A stretch of DNA of 64,000 nucleotides from Brevibacterium sp. ZH18. GTDB lineage: Bacteria > Actinomycetota > Actinomycetes > Actinomycetales > Brevibacteriaceae. Of the stretch, positions 56,788 to 64,000 are shown piece after piece. Position 1 is the stretch's first letter. Each line of letters starts with the position of its first letter. The position numbers and the translations under genes were made by a program. The stretch is from the NCBI RefSeq assembly GCF_022748595.1, contig NZ_JALDSX010000003.1, forward strand, positions 100,462 to 164,461. The letters are read 5' to 3'. The notes under the pieces were generated by a model. That model had not been told where the DNA came from. It was given only the letters and a program-made list of their open reading frames with translations, and did no database searches.

Positions 56788-58599
56788 TCAGTAGCGGTCG
56801 TGTGAACGCTCGCCGCCGAAGCGGTCATTGCTGAACTTCTTGCCGCCGCGACGATCGCCGCGGAAGCTGCGAGCGTCACCGGGCTGCTTGTCGAAGTTGC
56901 CCTTCTTGAACGGACGGCCCGGACGGCCCGAATCCGGGCGGATGTCGATGGGGCGACCCTGGATCTCGGTGTGCGAGAGCTTGCGCAGCACTGACGGATC
57001 GAGGTTCTTCGGCAGATCAACAAGGGTGTGGTTGGCACGGATGTCGATGTGGCCGATCTCCTTCGAAGTCAGGCCGCCCTCGTTGGCGATGGCACCGACG
57101 ACGGCGCCCGGCTGCAGGCGCTCGTTGCGGCCGACGGCCAAACGGTAGGTGGCCATGTTCTCGTCACGCGGACGGGACGAGCGTTCACGGCCGGGCTTAC
57201 CGTCGCGTCCGCCGCCGTCACGGACGGGCTTGCCGCGGGAAGGTTCGGGCATCGGATCGGCCTTGAGCGAGTTCGACTCCAGCACCATCGAGGCCAGAGC
57301 CGCGGCGATGTCCGTAGCCGGAATGTTGCGGGAGAGTTCGTACTGCTCGATGACTGTGGCGAGCTCGGTCAGCTCAGTCGTGGCGAGTGCGTCGTCGATG
57401 CGCTTCGTGAACTTCTCCACGCGAGTGTTCGTCAGCTGCTCGACGCTGGGCATGGCCAGCTGCTCGACCTTCTGCTTCGTCGCGCGCTCGATGGAGCCGA
57501 GCAGACGCTGCTCACGCGGAGTGATGAAGAGGATCGCTTCGCCTGAACGGCCTGCACGACCGGTGCGGCCGATGCGGTGGACGTAGGACTCGGTGTCATG
57601 GGGGATGTCGAAGTTGACGACCAAGGAGATGCGCTCGACGTCGAGGCCACGAGCGGCGACGTCGGTGGCGACGAGGATGTCGATCTTGCCCGAACGCAGC
57701 ATGTCGATCGTGCGCTCACGGGCCTGCTGCGGGATGTCACCGTTGATTGCGGAGGCCTTGAAGCCACGAGCGCGCAGCTTCTCTGCGAGTTCTTCCGTGG
57801 CCTGCTTGGTCCGGACGAACATGATGATGCCCTCATACTCCTCGATCTCGAGGATGCGAGTCAGAGCATCGAGCTTATGCGAGTGCTGAACCATGAGGTA
57901 GCGCTGACGAATGTTCGATCCGGTCTGCGACTTCGCATCGACGCGAACCTCTTTGGGGTTGTTGAGGTATTTGCCGGTCAGGCGGTGGATCGAGGTCGGC
58001 ATCGTGGCGGAGAACAGAGCCACCTGACGCGAATCGCCCGACTGGCTGAAGATCTCTTCGATGTCCTCAGCGAAGCCCATCTTGAGCATCTCGTCGGCCT
58101 CATCGAGAATGAGGTGACGGAGGCTGGCCAGCTTGAGCGAACCCTTTTTGAGGTGATCGATGACGCGACCGGGCGTTCCCACCACGACCTGAGCTCCGCG
58201 CTTGAGGCCGGACAGCTGGGGGCCGTAAGCCTGGCCGCCGTAGATCGGGAGGACGGAGAAATCGTTGAGGTTCGTGGCATACGAGGTGAACGCCTCGGCG
58301 ACCTGGATCGCAAGCTCACGGGTGGGGGTCAGTACCAGAGCGAAGGGACCGTCGTTGGCGCGGCCCGCCTCGGCGAGGTCAGACAGCGCGGGAAGCGCGA
58401 AAGCGGCGGTCTTGCCGGTACCGGTCTGGGCCAGTCCGATGACGTCGCGGCCAGCGGTCAGCGCGGGAATGGTTGCGGCCTGGATCGGGGTCGGAGTTTC
58501 GTACCCCTGAGCCTCGACTGCTTGAAGGACGAGCGGGTGAAGACCCAGCTCTGAGAATTTCGGTGTTGTATCGGTATCGGACTGTGACACGTCGGTCAT
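56788..58599 (-). CDS. deaD: DEAD-box RNA helicase, DeaD/CsdA family
   Basis: 603 residues. The helicase core (about 15-370) shows AQTGTGKT, PTRELAIQ, TPGR, DEAD, SAT, ARGLDV and HRIGRTGRAG. A DbpA/CsdA-type RNA-binding domain lies near 470-550 (MATYRLAVGRNERLQPGAVVGAI) with a basic, Gly-rich tail to the end. It acts on structured RNA in ribosome assembly, often in the cold. The 3' end is followed by degenerate repeats; the 5' leader is long (see 58600-58939). Confidence 0.94.
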   Translation of the reverse strand: MTDVSQSDTDTTPKFSELGLHPLVLQAVEAQGYETPTPIQAATIPALTAGRDVIGLAQTGTGKTAAFALPALSDLAEAGRANDGPFALVLTPTRELAIQVAEAFTSYATNLNDFSVLPIYGGQAYGPQLSGLKRGAQVVVGTPGRVIDHLKKGSLKLASLRHLILDEADEMLKMGFAEDIEEIFSQSGDSRQVALFSATMPTSIHRLTGKYLNNPKEVRVDAKSQTGSNIRQRYLMVQHSHKLDALTRILEIEEYEGIIMFVRTKQATEELAEKLRARGFKASAINGDIPQQARERTIDMLRSGKIDILVATDVAARGLDVERISLVVNFDIPHDTESYVHRIGRTGRAGRSGEAILFITPREQRLLGSIERATKQKVEQLAMPSVEQLTNTRVEKFTKRIDDALATTELTELATVIEQYELSRNIPATDIAAALASMVLESNSLKADPMPEPSRGKPVRDGGGRDGKPGRERSSRPRDENMATYRLAVGRNERLQPGAVVGAIANEGGLTSKEIGHIDIRANHTLVDLPKNLDPSVLRKLSHTEIQGRPIDIRPDSGRPGRPFKKGNFDKQPGDARSFRGDRRGGKKFSNDRFGGERSHDRY

Positions 58600-58939
58600 G
58601 AGTTTTTCTCTCTCACGTCGGCACACACTTGATCGCAGATGACTGAAGTGGCGATCTACCCTGCGGCCGCTTGTGCATTCATCGTGAGCAATCCGGGCCG
58701 AAACCGTATGAGATCCAAGGCGTGCTTGGACAGACTTGAAAACCGTCAGTACGGAGAAAGGTTTGGGTGTACCCCAATCCTACATGCCCCAGGCCCGCCG
58801 AGGTGGTCCCAGGGCCCGTAAGGAAGTGTGAGTTCCGTCGCCCATGGTCGATGACCCGTCCGGGATCGCCGAACCGATAGGCTGTACCTGCGAGCCACGG
58901 CAGCCGGCCGTCGGCGACCTACCCCGAGGAGAAAACATC
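58600..58939 (-). other. Long leader of deaD and divergent glyS promoter region
   Basis: 340 bases with no convincing gene. For deaD a -10-like TAGGAT on the minus strand (about 58778-58783) would give a leader of about 170 bases with several small hairpins (for example CCAAG/CTTGG near 58712-58726, CCGT/ACGG near 58743-58754, and TTGGG with CCCAA near 58765-58780). Long 5' leaders are common for cold-induced helicases. No tRNA was found here despite a tRNA-Ser-like ACTTGAAAACCGT. Confidence 0.55.
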
Positions 58940-60319
58940 GTGGCACAGTCCAAGTTGGATGCCGTCATCGCCCTGGCCAAACGCAGAGGATTCGTCTTCC
59001 AAGCCGGAGAGATCTACGGCGGGTCCCGTTCGGCTTGGGACTACGGCCCATTGGGCGTCGAGCTCAAGGACAACATCAAGGCCCAGTGGTGGCAGACGTT
59101 CGTCCGCGGACGCGAGGACGTCGTCGGTCTCGACTCCTCCATCATCTTGCCCAAGCGTGTCTGGGAAGCTTCCGGCCATGTGGCGACCTTCGTCGACCCG
59201 CTCGTCGAATGCCTCAACTGCCACAAGCGCCACCGCGAGGATCACCTCGTCGAGGCCTATGAGGCCAAGCACTCGAAGGCCCCTGAGAACGGCATGGCCG
59301 ACGTCGTCTGCCCGGACTGCGGCACCCGTGGTCAGTGGACCGAGCCGCAGGAGTTCTCCGGCCTGGTCAAAACCTACCTGGGCCCCGTCGACTCCGAATC
59401 AGGGCTGAACTACCTGCGTCCGGAGACCGCTCAGGGCATCTTCGTGAACTTCAACAATGTGCTCACCGCGGCGCGGAAGAAGCCGCCATTCGGCATCGGC
59501 CAGGTCGGCAAGGCCTTCCGCAACGAGATCACGCCGGGCAACTTCATCTTCCGCACGCGTGAGTTCGAGCAGATGGAGATCGAGTACTTCGTCCGTCCCG
59601 AGGAAGCAGAGGACTACTACCGCGAATGGGTCGAGGCCTGCTGGAACTGGTTCCTCGACCTCGGCATCTCCGAGGACAACGTGCGCCGCCTCGACGTTCC
59701 CGAAGACGACCGTGCCCACTACTCATCAGGCACGATCGACGTCGAATACCGCTTCGGCTTCCAGGGCTCGGAATGGGGCGAGCTCATGGGCGTGGCCAAC
59801 CGCACTGACTACGATCTGGGCACCCACACCGAGGCTTCGGGTGCGAAGCTGCAGTACTTCGACCAGGCCAGCGGTGAGCGCTATACCCCGTACGTCATCG
59901 AGCCGTCCTTCGGCCTGACCCGGTCGATGATGGCGTTCCTCGTCGACGCCTACTTCGAGGACGAGGCACCGAACACGAAGGGCGGCGTCGACAAGCGCAT
60001 CGTGCTCAAGCTCGATCCGCGCCTGGCTCCGATCAAGGCAGCTGTGCTGCCTTTGAGCCGCAACGAGAAGCTGTCCCCGCAGGCCAAGGAGCTCGCTGCG
60101 CGACTGCGCAAGCGCTGGAACATCGACTTCGACGATGCCGGCGCAATCGGTCGCCGTTACCGTCGCCAGGACGAGATCGGCACCCCGCTGTGCATTACGT
60201 TCGACTTCGACTCCCTCGACGACAACGCGGTCACGATCCGCAAGCGCGACGATATGAGCCAGGAGCGCGTAAGCCTCGACCAGGTGGAGAACTACCTGGC
60301 CGAACACCTCGGCGTCTGA
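58940..60319 (+). CDS. glyS: Glycine-tRNA ligase
   Basis: 459 residues from GTG with GAGGAGA upstream; the alpha2 (eukaryote/actinobacterial) type. It charges tRNA-Gly. Seen are the class II motifs ([53 protein letters not shown]) and a zinc-type pair of CxxC-like sites (CLNC and CPDC). The C-terminal anticodon-binding domain begins near 370. Confidence 0.96.
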   Translation: MAQSKLDAVIALAKRRGFVFQAGEIYGGSRSAWDYGPLGVELKDNIKAQWWQTFVRGREDVVGLDSSIILPKRVWEASGHVATFVDPLVECLNCHKRHREDHLVEAYEAKHSKAPENGMADVVCPDCGTRGQWTEPQEFSGLVKTYLGPVDSESGLNYLRPETAQGIFVNFNNVLTAARKKPPFGIGQVGKAFRNEITPGNFIFRTREFEQMEIEYFVRPEEAEDYYREWVEACWNWFLDLGISEDNVRRLDVPEDDRAHYSSGTIDVEYRFGFQGSEWGELMGVANRTDYDLGTHTEASGAKLQYFDQASGERYTPYVIEPSFGLTRSMMAFLVDAYFEDEAPNTKGGVDKRIVLKLDPRLAPIKAAVLPLSRNEKLSPQAKELAARLRKRWNIDFDDAGAIGRRYRRQDEIGTPLCITFDFDSLDDNAVTIRKRDDMSQERVSLDQVENYLAEHLGV

Positions 60320-60346
60320 TTCTGATGCGGCGTCTGATGCAGGTTC
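60311..60346 (+). repeat. Weak 18-bp repeat on the glyS stop
   Basis: GGCGTCTGATTCTGATGC (60311-60328, with the glyS stop) is followed by GGCGTCTGATGCAGGTTC. Only the first 10 bases repeat exactly, so this case is weaker than the others. Confidence 0.5.
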
Positions 60347-60393
60347 GAGCCGGCTCAGACGCAGTCTTCGGCATCTGAGCCGGAACCAGCAGA

Positions 60394-60441
60394 ACGACAG
60401 CGGCCCCGACTCCTCAAATGAGGAATCGGGGCCGCTGTCGT
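60394..60441. terminator. Very strong terminator between glyS and the aminotransferase
   Basis: A 16-bp stem (60394-60409 with 60426-60441), one mismatch, and a further 6 bp close to an AA loop. Arms begin ACGACAGCGGCCCCGA. Convergent genes flank it. Confidence 0.85.
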
Positions 60442-60515
60442 GTGCCTGTGAGACCGGTTGGTCGCCTGACTGGTCGGCCGACCAGGGACCAGGCCTCAGG
60501 CTGTGACCTCAGTGA

Positions 60516-61907
60516 TCAGAGCTTGGTCCAGGCTTCGGTCAGTGTTCCGCGGATGATCTGCTCCATCTCATCGAATTCCTTCTGACCCACGGTCAGCGGC
60601 GGCGAGAGCTGGATGACAGGGTCTCCACGGTCGTCGGCGCGGCAGTAGAGGCCGTCCTCGAACATCTTCGCCGAGACGAAGTTCTTGAGGATGCGCTCGG
60701 ACTCCTCCTCGGTGAAGGACTCCTTGGTGTCGCGATCTTTGACGAGCTCGATTCCGTAGAAGAAACCTTCGCCGCGGACGTCACCGACGATCGGCAGATC
60801 CTTGAGCTTCTCGAGTGTGAACTTGAACGCCGCTGCGTTCGTGTGCACGTGGTCGTTGAGCTTCTCTTCCTCGAAGATGTCGAAGTTCGCCATCGCGGCG
60901 GCACAGGAGACGGGGTGTCCGCCGAATGTGTAGCCGTGGTAGAAGGTCTCGTCTCCACCGGGGCCGAACGGTTCGAACAGACGATCCGAGGCGATCATCG
61001 CGCCGAGCGGAGCATACCCGGAGGTGATGCCCTTGGCGCTCGTGATGATGTCCGGTACGTAGCCGAAGTCGTTGCAGGCGAACATGTCGCCGATGCGGCC
61101 GTACGCGCAGATCGTCTCGTCCGAGACCAGGAGCACGTCGTACTCGTCGCAGATCTCGCGGACACGATCGAAGTAACCGGGAGGCGGCGGGAAGCAGCCA
61201 CCCGAGTTCTGGACCGGCTCGAGGAAGACTGCGGCAACCGAATCCGCGCCTTCGAATTCGATGGCCTCGCCGATGCGGTCTGCTGCCCAGCGGCCAAAGG
61301 CCTTCTCATCGTGAGCGTAGGGTTCGGGCGAACGGTAGAAGTTCGTGTTGGGAACCTTGATCGCACCCGGGACCAGCGGCGCGAACTGTTCGCGCAGATC
61401 CGGCAGCGACGTCACGGACAGGGCGCCGTGAGGGGTGCCGTGGTAAGCCGTGGCACGCGAGATGATCTTGTGCTTGCCGGGCTTGCCGGTGACCTTGAAG
61501 TAGTTCTTCGCCAGCTTCATCGCGGACTCGACGGAGTCGCCGCCGCCTGAAGTGAGGAAGACGCGGTTGAGGTCGCCGGGAGCGTAGCTCGCCAGACGCT
61601 CGGAGACTTCGATGGCCTGCGGATGGGCGAAGGACCACAGCGGCATGAAGGGCAGCTTCAGTGCCTGGTCGGACATCGCTTTGGCGATCTCTTCGCGACC
61701 GTGTCCCACCTGGACGGTGAAGAGGCCGGCGAGGCCGTCGAGGTACTTCTTGCCCTTGTCGTCGAAGATGTGGTGACCTTCGCCGCGGGTGATGATCGGT
61801 GCTTCGCCGCCGTTGAACAGTGACTGGTGTGGTGCCATGTGCATCCACACGTTGTTGCGAATGGCATCCTGATAAGGCGTGCCGGCTCTCGTGACATTGT
61901 CTGTCAT
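60516..61907 (-). CDS. Class III (omega) aminotransferase
   Basis: 463 residues from the ATG that overlaps the stop of the Lrp gene (ATGA), with GGGGGA upstream. It is a PLP enzyme: the Lys is in TSAKGITSG, and LVSDETICAYGRIG and FTSGGGDSVESAMK carry cofactor contacts. Candidate roles are diaminobutyrate transamination in ectoine breakdown (DoeD-like), since an ectoine-hydrolase-like gene is next to it, or putrescine or beta-alanine transamination, which this type also does in Actinomycetota. Confidence 0.85.
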   Translation of the reverse strand: MTDNVTRAGTPYQDAIRNNVWMHMAPHQSLFNGGEAPIITRGEGHHIFDDKGKKYLDGLAGLFTVQVGHGREEIAKAMSDQALKLPFMPLWSFAHPQAIEVSERLASYAPGDLNRVFLTSGGGDSVESAMKLAKNYFKVTGKPGKHKIISRATAYHGTPHGALSVTSLPDLREQFAPLVPGAIKVPNTNFYRSPEPYAHDEKAFGRWAADRIGEAIEFEGADSVAAVFLEPVQNSGGCFPPPPGYFDRVREICDEYDVLLVSDETICAYGRIGDMFACNDFGYVPDIITSAKGITSGYAPLGAMIASDRLFEPFGPGGDETFYHGYTFGGHPVSCAAAMANFDIFEEEKLNDHVHTNAAAFKFTLEKLKDLPIVGDVRGEGFFYGIELVKDRDTKESFTEEESERILKNFVSAKMFEDGLYCRADDRGDPVIQLSPPLTVGQKEFDEMEQIIRGTLTEAWTKL

Positions 61908-62389
61908 CGCGTCCCCCAATTGTATTTTTGCTTTTCCAGTGAGAGGTACATGAAGAGCTCCGTGTCCACGACAGCGTCGATCGAGCGGAGTTCTTCGTTG
62001 ACGAATTCGATCAGGTGTCGATCTGATTCGCAGACGATCTCGACCAAGATGTCGAACGAGCCCGCCGTGACGACGAGATAGTCGATCTCGTCGTAACCGT
62101 GGAGCCTGTCGGCGACCTTGGATATATCTCCCCGAACCTTGACCCCCACCATGGCCTGTCGGGCGAAGCCCAGACTCAGAGGATCGGTCACGGCGACGAT
62201 TTCCATCACGCCGGAATCGATGAGTCTCGAGACCCTCTGTCGCACGGCGGCTTCGGACAGCCCAACTGACTTGCCGATGGCGGAGTAGGACTTCCGTCCG
62301 TCATGCTGCAATTCGACGATGATCGCTTTTGATTTCTCGTCGAGATTGCCCAGGCGGTGGTTGCTTCCGCTCGGCATCGATTGGGCCAT
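61904..62389 (-). CDS. Lrp/AsnC-family regulator
   Basis: 161 residues from ATG with GGAGGTGAAGA. An N-terminal helix-turn-helix (SYSAIGKSVGLSEAAVRQRVSRLI) is followed by a RAM ligand-binding domain (about 80-155). It sits first in a unit with the aminotransferase and is divergent from the ectoine-hydrolase-like gene, the layout of DoeX in ectoine degraders. The divergent region is AT-rich with several dyads, fitting Lrp binding. Confidence 0.88.
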   Translation of the reverse strand: MAQSMPSGSNHRLGNLDEKSKAIIVELQHDGRKSYSAIGKSVGLSEAAVRQRVSRLIDSGVMEIVAVTDPLSLGFARQAMVGVKVRGDISKVADRLHGYDEIDYLVVTAGSFDILVEIVCESDRHLIEFVNEELRSIDAVVDTELFMYLSLEKQKYNWGTR

Positions 62390-62581
62390 TCTTCACCTCC
62401 GTGATGTGGGTCTCAACCCAATCTATCATCGAAATCGTCGGAATGCGCACCTTCGCATGCGAATTTCGTCGAATCATAATTTCATTGATTCTGGATTCGT
62501 CATGATTTCGCAATTTTGCCCTCGACAACACGCGTGTTGCGGAGATTGACACCATGTGATCCGGATCACCACACTGTAGAC
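62390..62581. promoter_or_regulatory. AT-rich divergent control region of the lrp and hydrolase genes
   Basis: The stretch 62440-62520 is distinctly AT-rich for this genome and contains GAATC/GATTC arms around an 11-base spacer, and CAACACGCGTGTTG (62526-62539) is a perfect 14-bp palindrome. These are likely regulator sites for both directions. Confidence 0.55.
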
Positions 62582-63910
62582 ATGAATGAGGGTGAGCTGT
62601 TCTACACCGGCGAAGACAACCGGCCGGATGTACATGGAATGCGGCCCGGCGCGGAACAGGGGCGAGCAGGACAGGAAGTCCGGGCTCGTCCTCAGCCCCG
62701 CCCGGGTGAGGTCGACACGATCGGCGCGAACGAATTGGTCTTCTCTCCCGACGAGTATCTGGGGCGGATCGCCTCGGTGCGGAATCGGATGATCGACCAG
62801 GGGCTGTCGGCGCTCATCGTCACAGATCCCGCGAATGTCTACTACCTGACCGGGTACAACGCGTGGTCGTTCTACACCCCGCAGCTCCTGTTCGTTCCGG
62901 CCTCGGGGCCACTGACGCTGTTCCTGCGGGACATGGATGCTCGAGGTGCCATGCACACGTCCTGGCTGCCGCCCGAGGACATCGTCGGCTATCCGGAGCG
63001 CTACGTCCAGCGCCCGCATATCCACCCCTTCGACTGGGTGTCCTTCGCACTGCGTCAGCGGTGGGAGGTCGCGCGCGCCTCGTCCTCACCGGTCGGCGTT
63101 GAGATGGATTCCCACTTCTTCTCTCCGCGTGCCTTCCGTGCCCTCGTCAACGGGGTGCCCGAATGGCGGCTGGTGGACTCGTTCGAGCTGGTCAATTGGA
63201 TTCGGGCGATCAAGTCGCCTGCCGAGGTCGCACTGATGCGCAAGGCCGCCGAGGTGACCACGGCGGCGATGGATGCAGCCCTGGGCACCATCGGGGCGGG
63301 TGTCGGTCAGAACGAGGTGGCCGCCGAGATCGCTGCTGCCCAGGCCCGCGGCATTGGAGACGTCTGGGGTGACTACCCTGCGATCGTGCCGTTGCTGCCC
63401 ACCGGCGAGAGTGCGGACACTCCGCACCTGAGCTGGACGGACCGGCGCTTCGTCGCTGATGAGTCTGTGAGCATCGAACTCGCAGGTGTGCACCGTCGGT
63501 ACCACGTGCCCTTGGCTCGGACTGCTGTCGTCGGCACGCCGAAGCAGGAGCTCATTCGCCTCGAAGGGGTTGTGGCGGAAGCTCTCGCTGCGGTCCTCGA
63601 CGTGGCTGCACCCGAGGTCCCGACGGCAGAGCTGGCACGCACCTGGAATCGTGTGCTCGCGCTGGCGGGTCTGGAGAAGCCGAGCCGGTTGGGCTACTCG
63701 ATCGGCATCGGGTATCCGCCGGACTGGGGTGAGCGGACGATCTCGATCAGGACCGAGGACGATCAGGTCCTTGAGGCGGGGATGACCTTCCACCTCATCT
63801 GCGGGATGTGGATGAATGGCTACGGCTACGAGCTTTCGGAGTCCATCCTCATCACCGACACCGGGTGCGACACGTTCACCGCGTTCGCGCGCGAACTCAT
63901 CCGCGTCTAG
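62582..63910 (+). CDS. doeA: Ectoine hydrolase-like M24 family protein (DoeA/EutD type)
   Basis: 442 residues from ATG at 62582 (no strong ribosome site). The family opens ectoine to N-acetyl-diaminobutyrate. The DoeA signature is seen: ADPANVYYLTGYNAWSFYTP-like N-terminal block, the SIELAGVHRRYHVPLARTAVVG strand with no metal Asp, and the GYPPDWGERTISIRTEDDQVL and HLICGMWMNGYGYELSE segments. Typical M24 metal ligands are largely absent, as in DoeA. The N-terminus is about 30 residues longer than usual. Divergent Lrp and aminotransferase genes support an ectoine pathway, but doeB/eutE is not in the window. Confidence 0.8.
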   Translation: MNEGELFYTGEDNRPDVHGMRPGAEQGRAGQEVRARPQPRPGEVDTIGANELVFSPDEYLGRIASVRNRMIDQGLSALIVTDPANVYYLTGYNAWSFYTPQLLFVPASGPLTLFLRDMDARGAMHTSWLPPEDIVGYPERYVQRPHIHPFDWVSFALRQRWEVARASSSPVGVEMDSHFFSPRAFRALVNGVPEWRLVDSFELVNWIRAIKSPAEVALMRKAAEVTTAAMDAALGTIGAGVGQNEVAAEIAAAQARGIGDVWGDYPAIVPLLPTGESADTPHLSWTDRRFVADESVSIELAGVHRRYHVPLARTAVVGTPKQELIRLEGVVAEALAAVLDVAAPEVPTAELARTWNRVLALAGLEKPSRLGYSIGIGYPPDWGERTISIRTEDDQVLEAGMTFHLICGMWMNGYGYELSESILITDTGCDTFTAFARELIRV

Positions 63911-64000
63911 GGCGTGTCTCCTTTATTGACCATTCCAGGACTGGCACGGTGGAGACGTGACTACACAGCAACGACACCGAGTCTTCACTGATGAGCAGTG
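63911..64000 (+). mobile_element. Left end of an insertion sequence (cut by window edge)
   Basis: Directly after the hydrolase stop comes GGCGTGTCTCC, then a GTG at 63957 that opens V-T-T-Q-Q-R-H-R-V-F-T-D-E-Q and runs off the window. Both resemble the end and transposase start of IS5/IS427-type elements, which insert at TA inside CTAG; the junction here reads GTCTAGGGCGTG. The element's right end is not visible. Confidence 0.55.

Noticed and set aside
58730..58790. tRNA-Ser-like segment (ACTTGAAAACCGT followed by a TTGGG/CCCAA hairpin)
   Set aside because: No acceptor stem, D arm or proper T arm can be drawn; the hairpin lacks the TTCGA core. It is more likely part of the deaD leader.

Overview
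The window is a high-GC actinobacterial chromosome segment. A ferrochelatase plus HemE, CgoX and a HemQ-type decarboxylase (coproporphyrin heme route), a SepH (DUF3071) septation factor, HelD, and the DUF4193/DUF3093/dut/DUF3710/OB-fold/TrkA gene order next to sigA all point to Actinomycetota. I infer Micrococcales, most likely Brevibacterium, from overall resemblance; this was not tested. Almost all of it reads as core chromosome. The only clear mobile DNA is the start of an IS-type element at the right edge.

Layout. 1-0.8 kb: 3' end of hisD and nrdR, then a structured non-coding stretch. 1.1-5.7 kb: helD, a spermidine-synthase-like methyltransferase and a DUF4192 gene. 5.8-10.6 kb: sigA, a lipoprotein amidase and a ParE-type topoisomerase subunit. 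10.8-18.4 kb: an M56 protease/BlaI pair divergent from cydA-cydB-cydDC (cytochrome bd oxidase and its assembly transporter), with two abutting operator palindromes in front of cydA. 18.4-25.7 kb: sepH, hemH, DUF4193, DUF3093, dut, DUF3710, OB-fold and two TrkA subunits. 25.7-29.3 kb: a KimA-like K+ transporter, a TRAM-domain RNA methyltransferase and a small membrane protein. 29.6-36.6 kb: aconitase behind a perfect 18-bp palindrome, dxs, RNase D and DUF3000. 36.8-42.1 kb: hemE-cgoX-chdC, an OhrR-like MarR regulator, an acetyltransferase and msrB. 42.3-52.9 kb: envelope and enzyme genes (alpha/beta hydrolase, penicillin acylase, DUF817, secreted LGFP amidase, Rossmann protein, RibD-like reductase, L,D-transpeptidase, DUF6636-like protein). 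53.0-60.3 kb: leuA with a leucine attenuator, recO-uppS, a DEAD-box helicase and glyS. 60.5-63.9 kb: aminotransferase-Lrp divergent from an ectoine-hydrolase-like gene, then the IS edge.

How the genes work together. HemE, CgoX, HemH/CpfC and ChdC cover the end of the coproporphyrin heme route, and heme is needed by the cytochrome bd encoded here. The two RCK subunits sit divergently beside the KimA-like transporter and probably gate K+ uptake. The last cluster may open ectoine and transaminate the diaminobutyrate product.

The most unusual feature is positional. At about a dozen genes on both strands a short tandem array (15-38 bp per unit, about 2-5 units) begins on the stop codon, so the last codons and the stop are copied downstream. 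The sequence differs at every locus, the position does not, and most units carry a short palindrome. In several cases the unit is a multiple of 3, giving serial in-frame stops. I know of no described element class that matches this. Because in-frame duplications also occur in linkers inside several proteins, a neutral slippage explanation remains possible.
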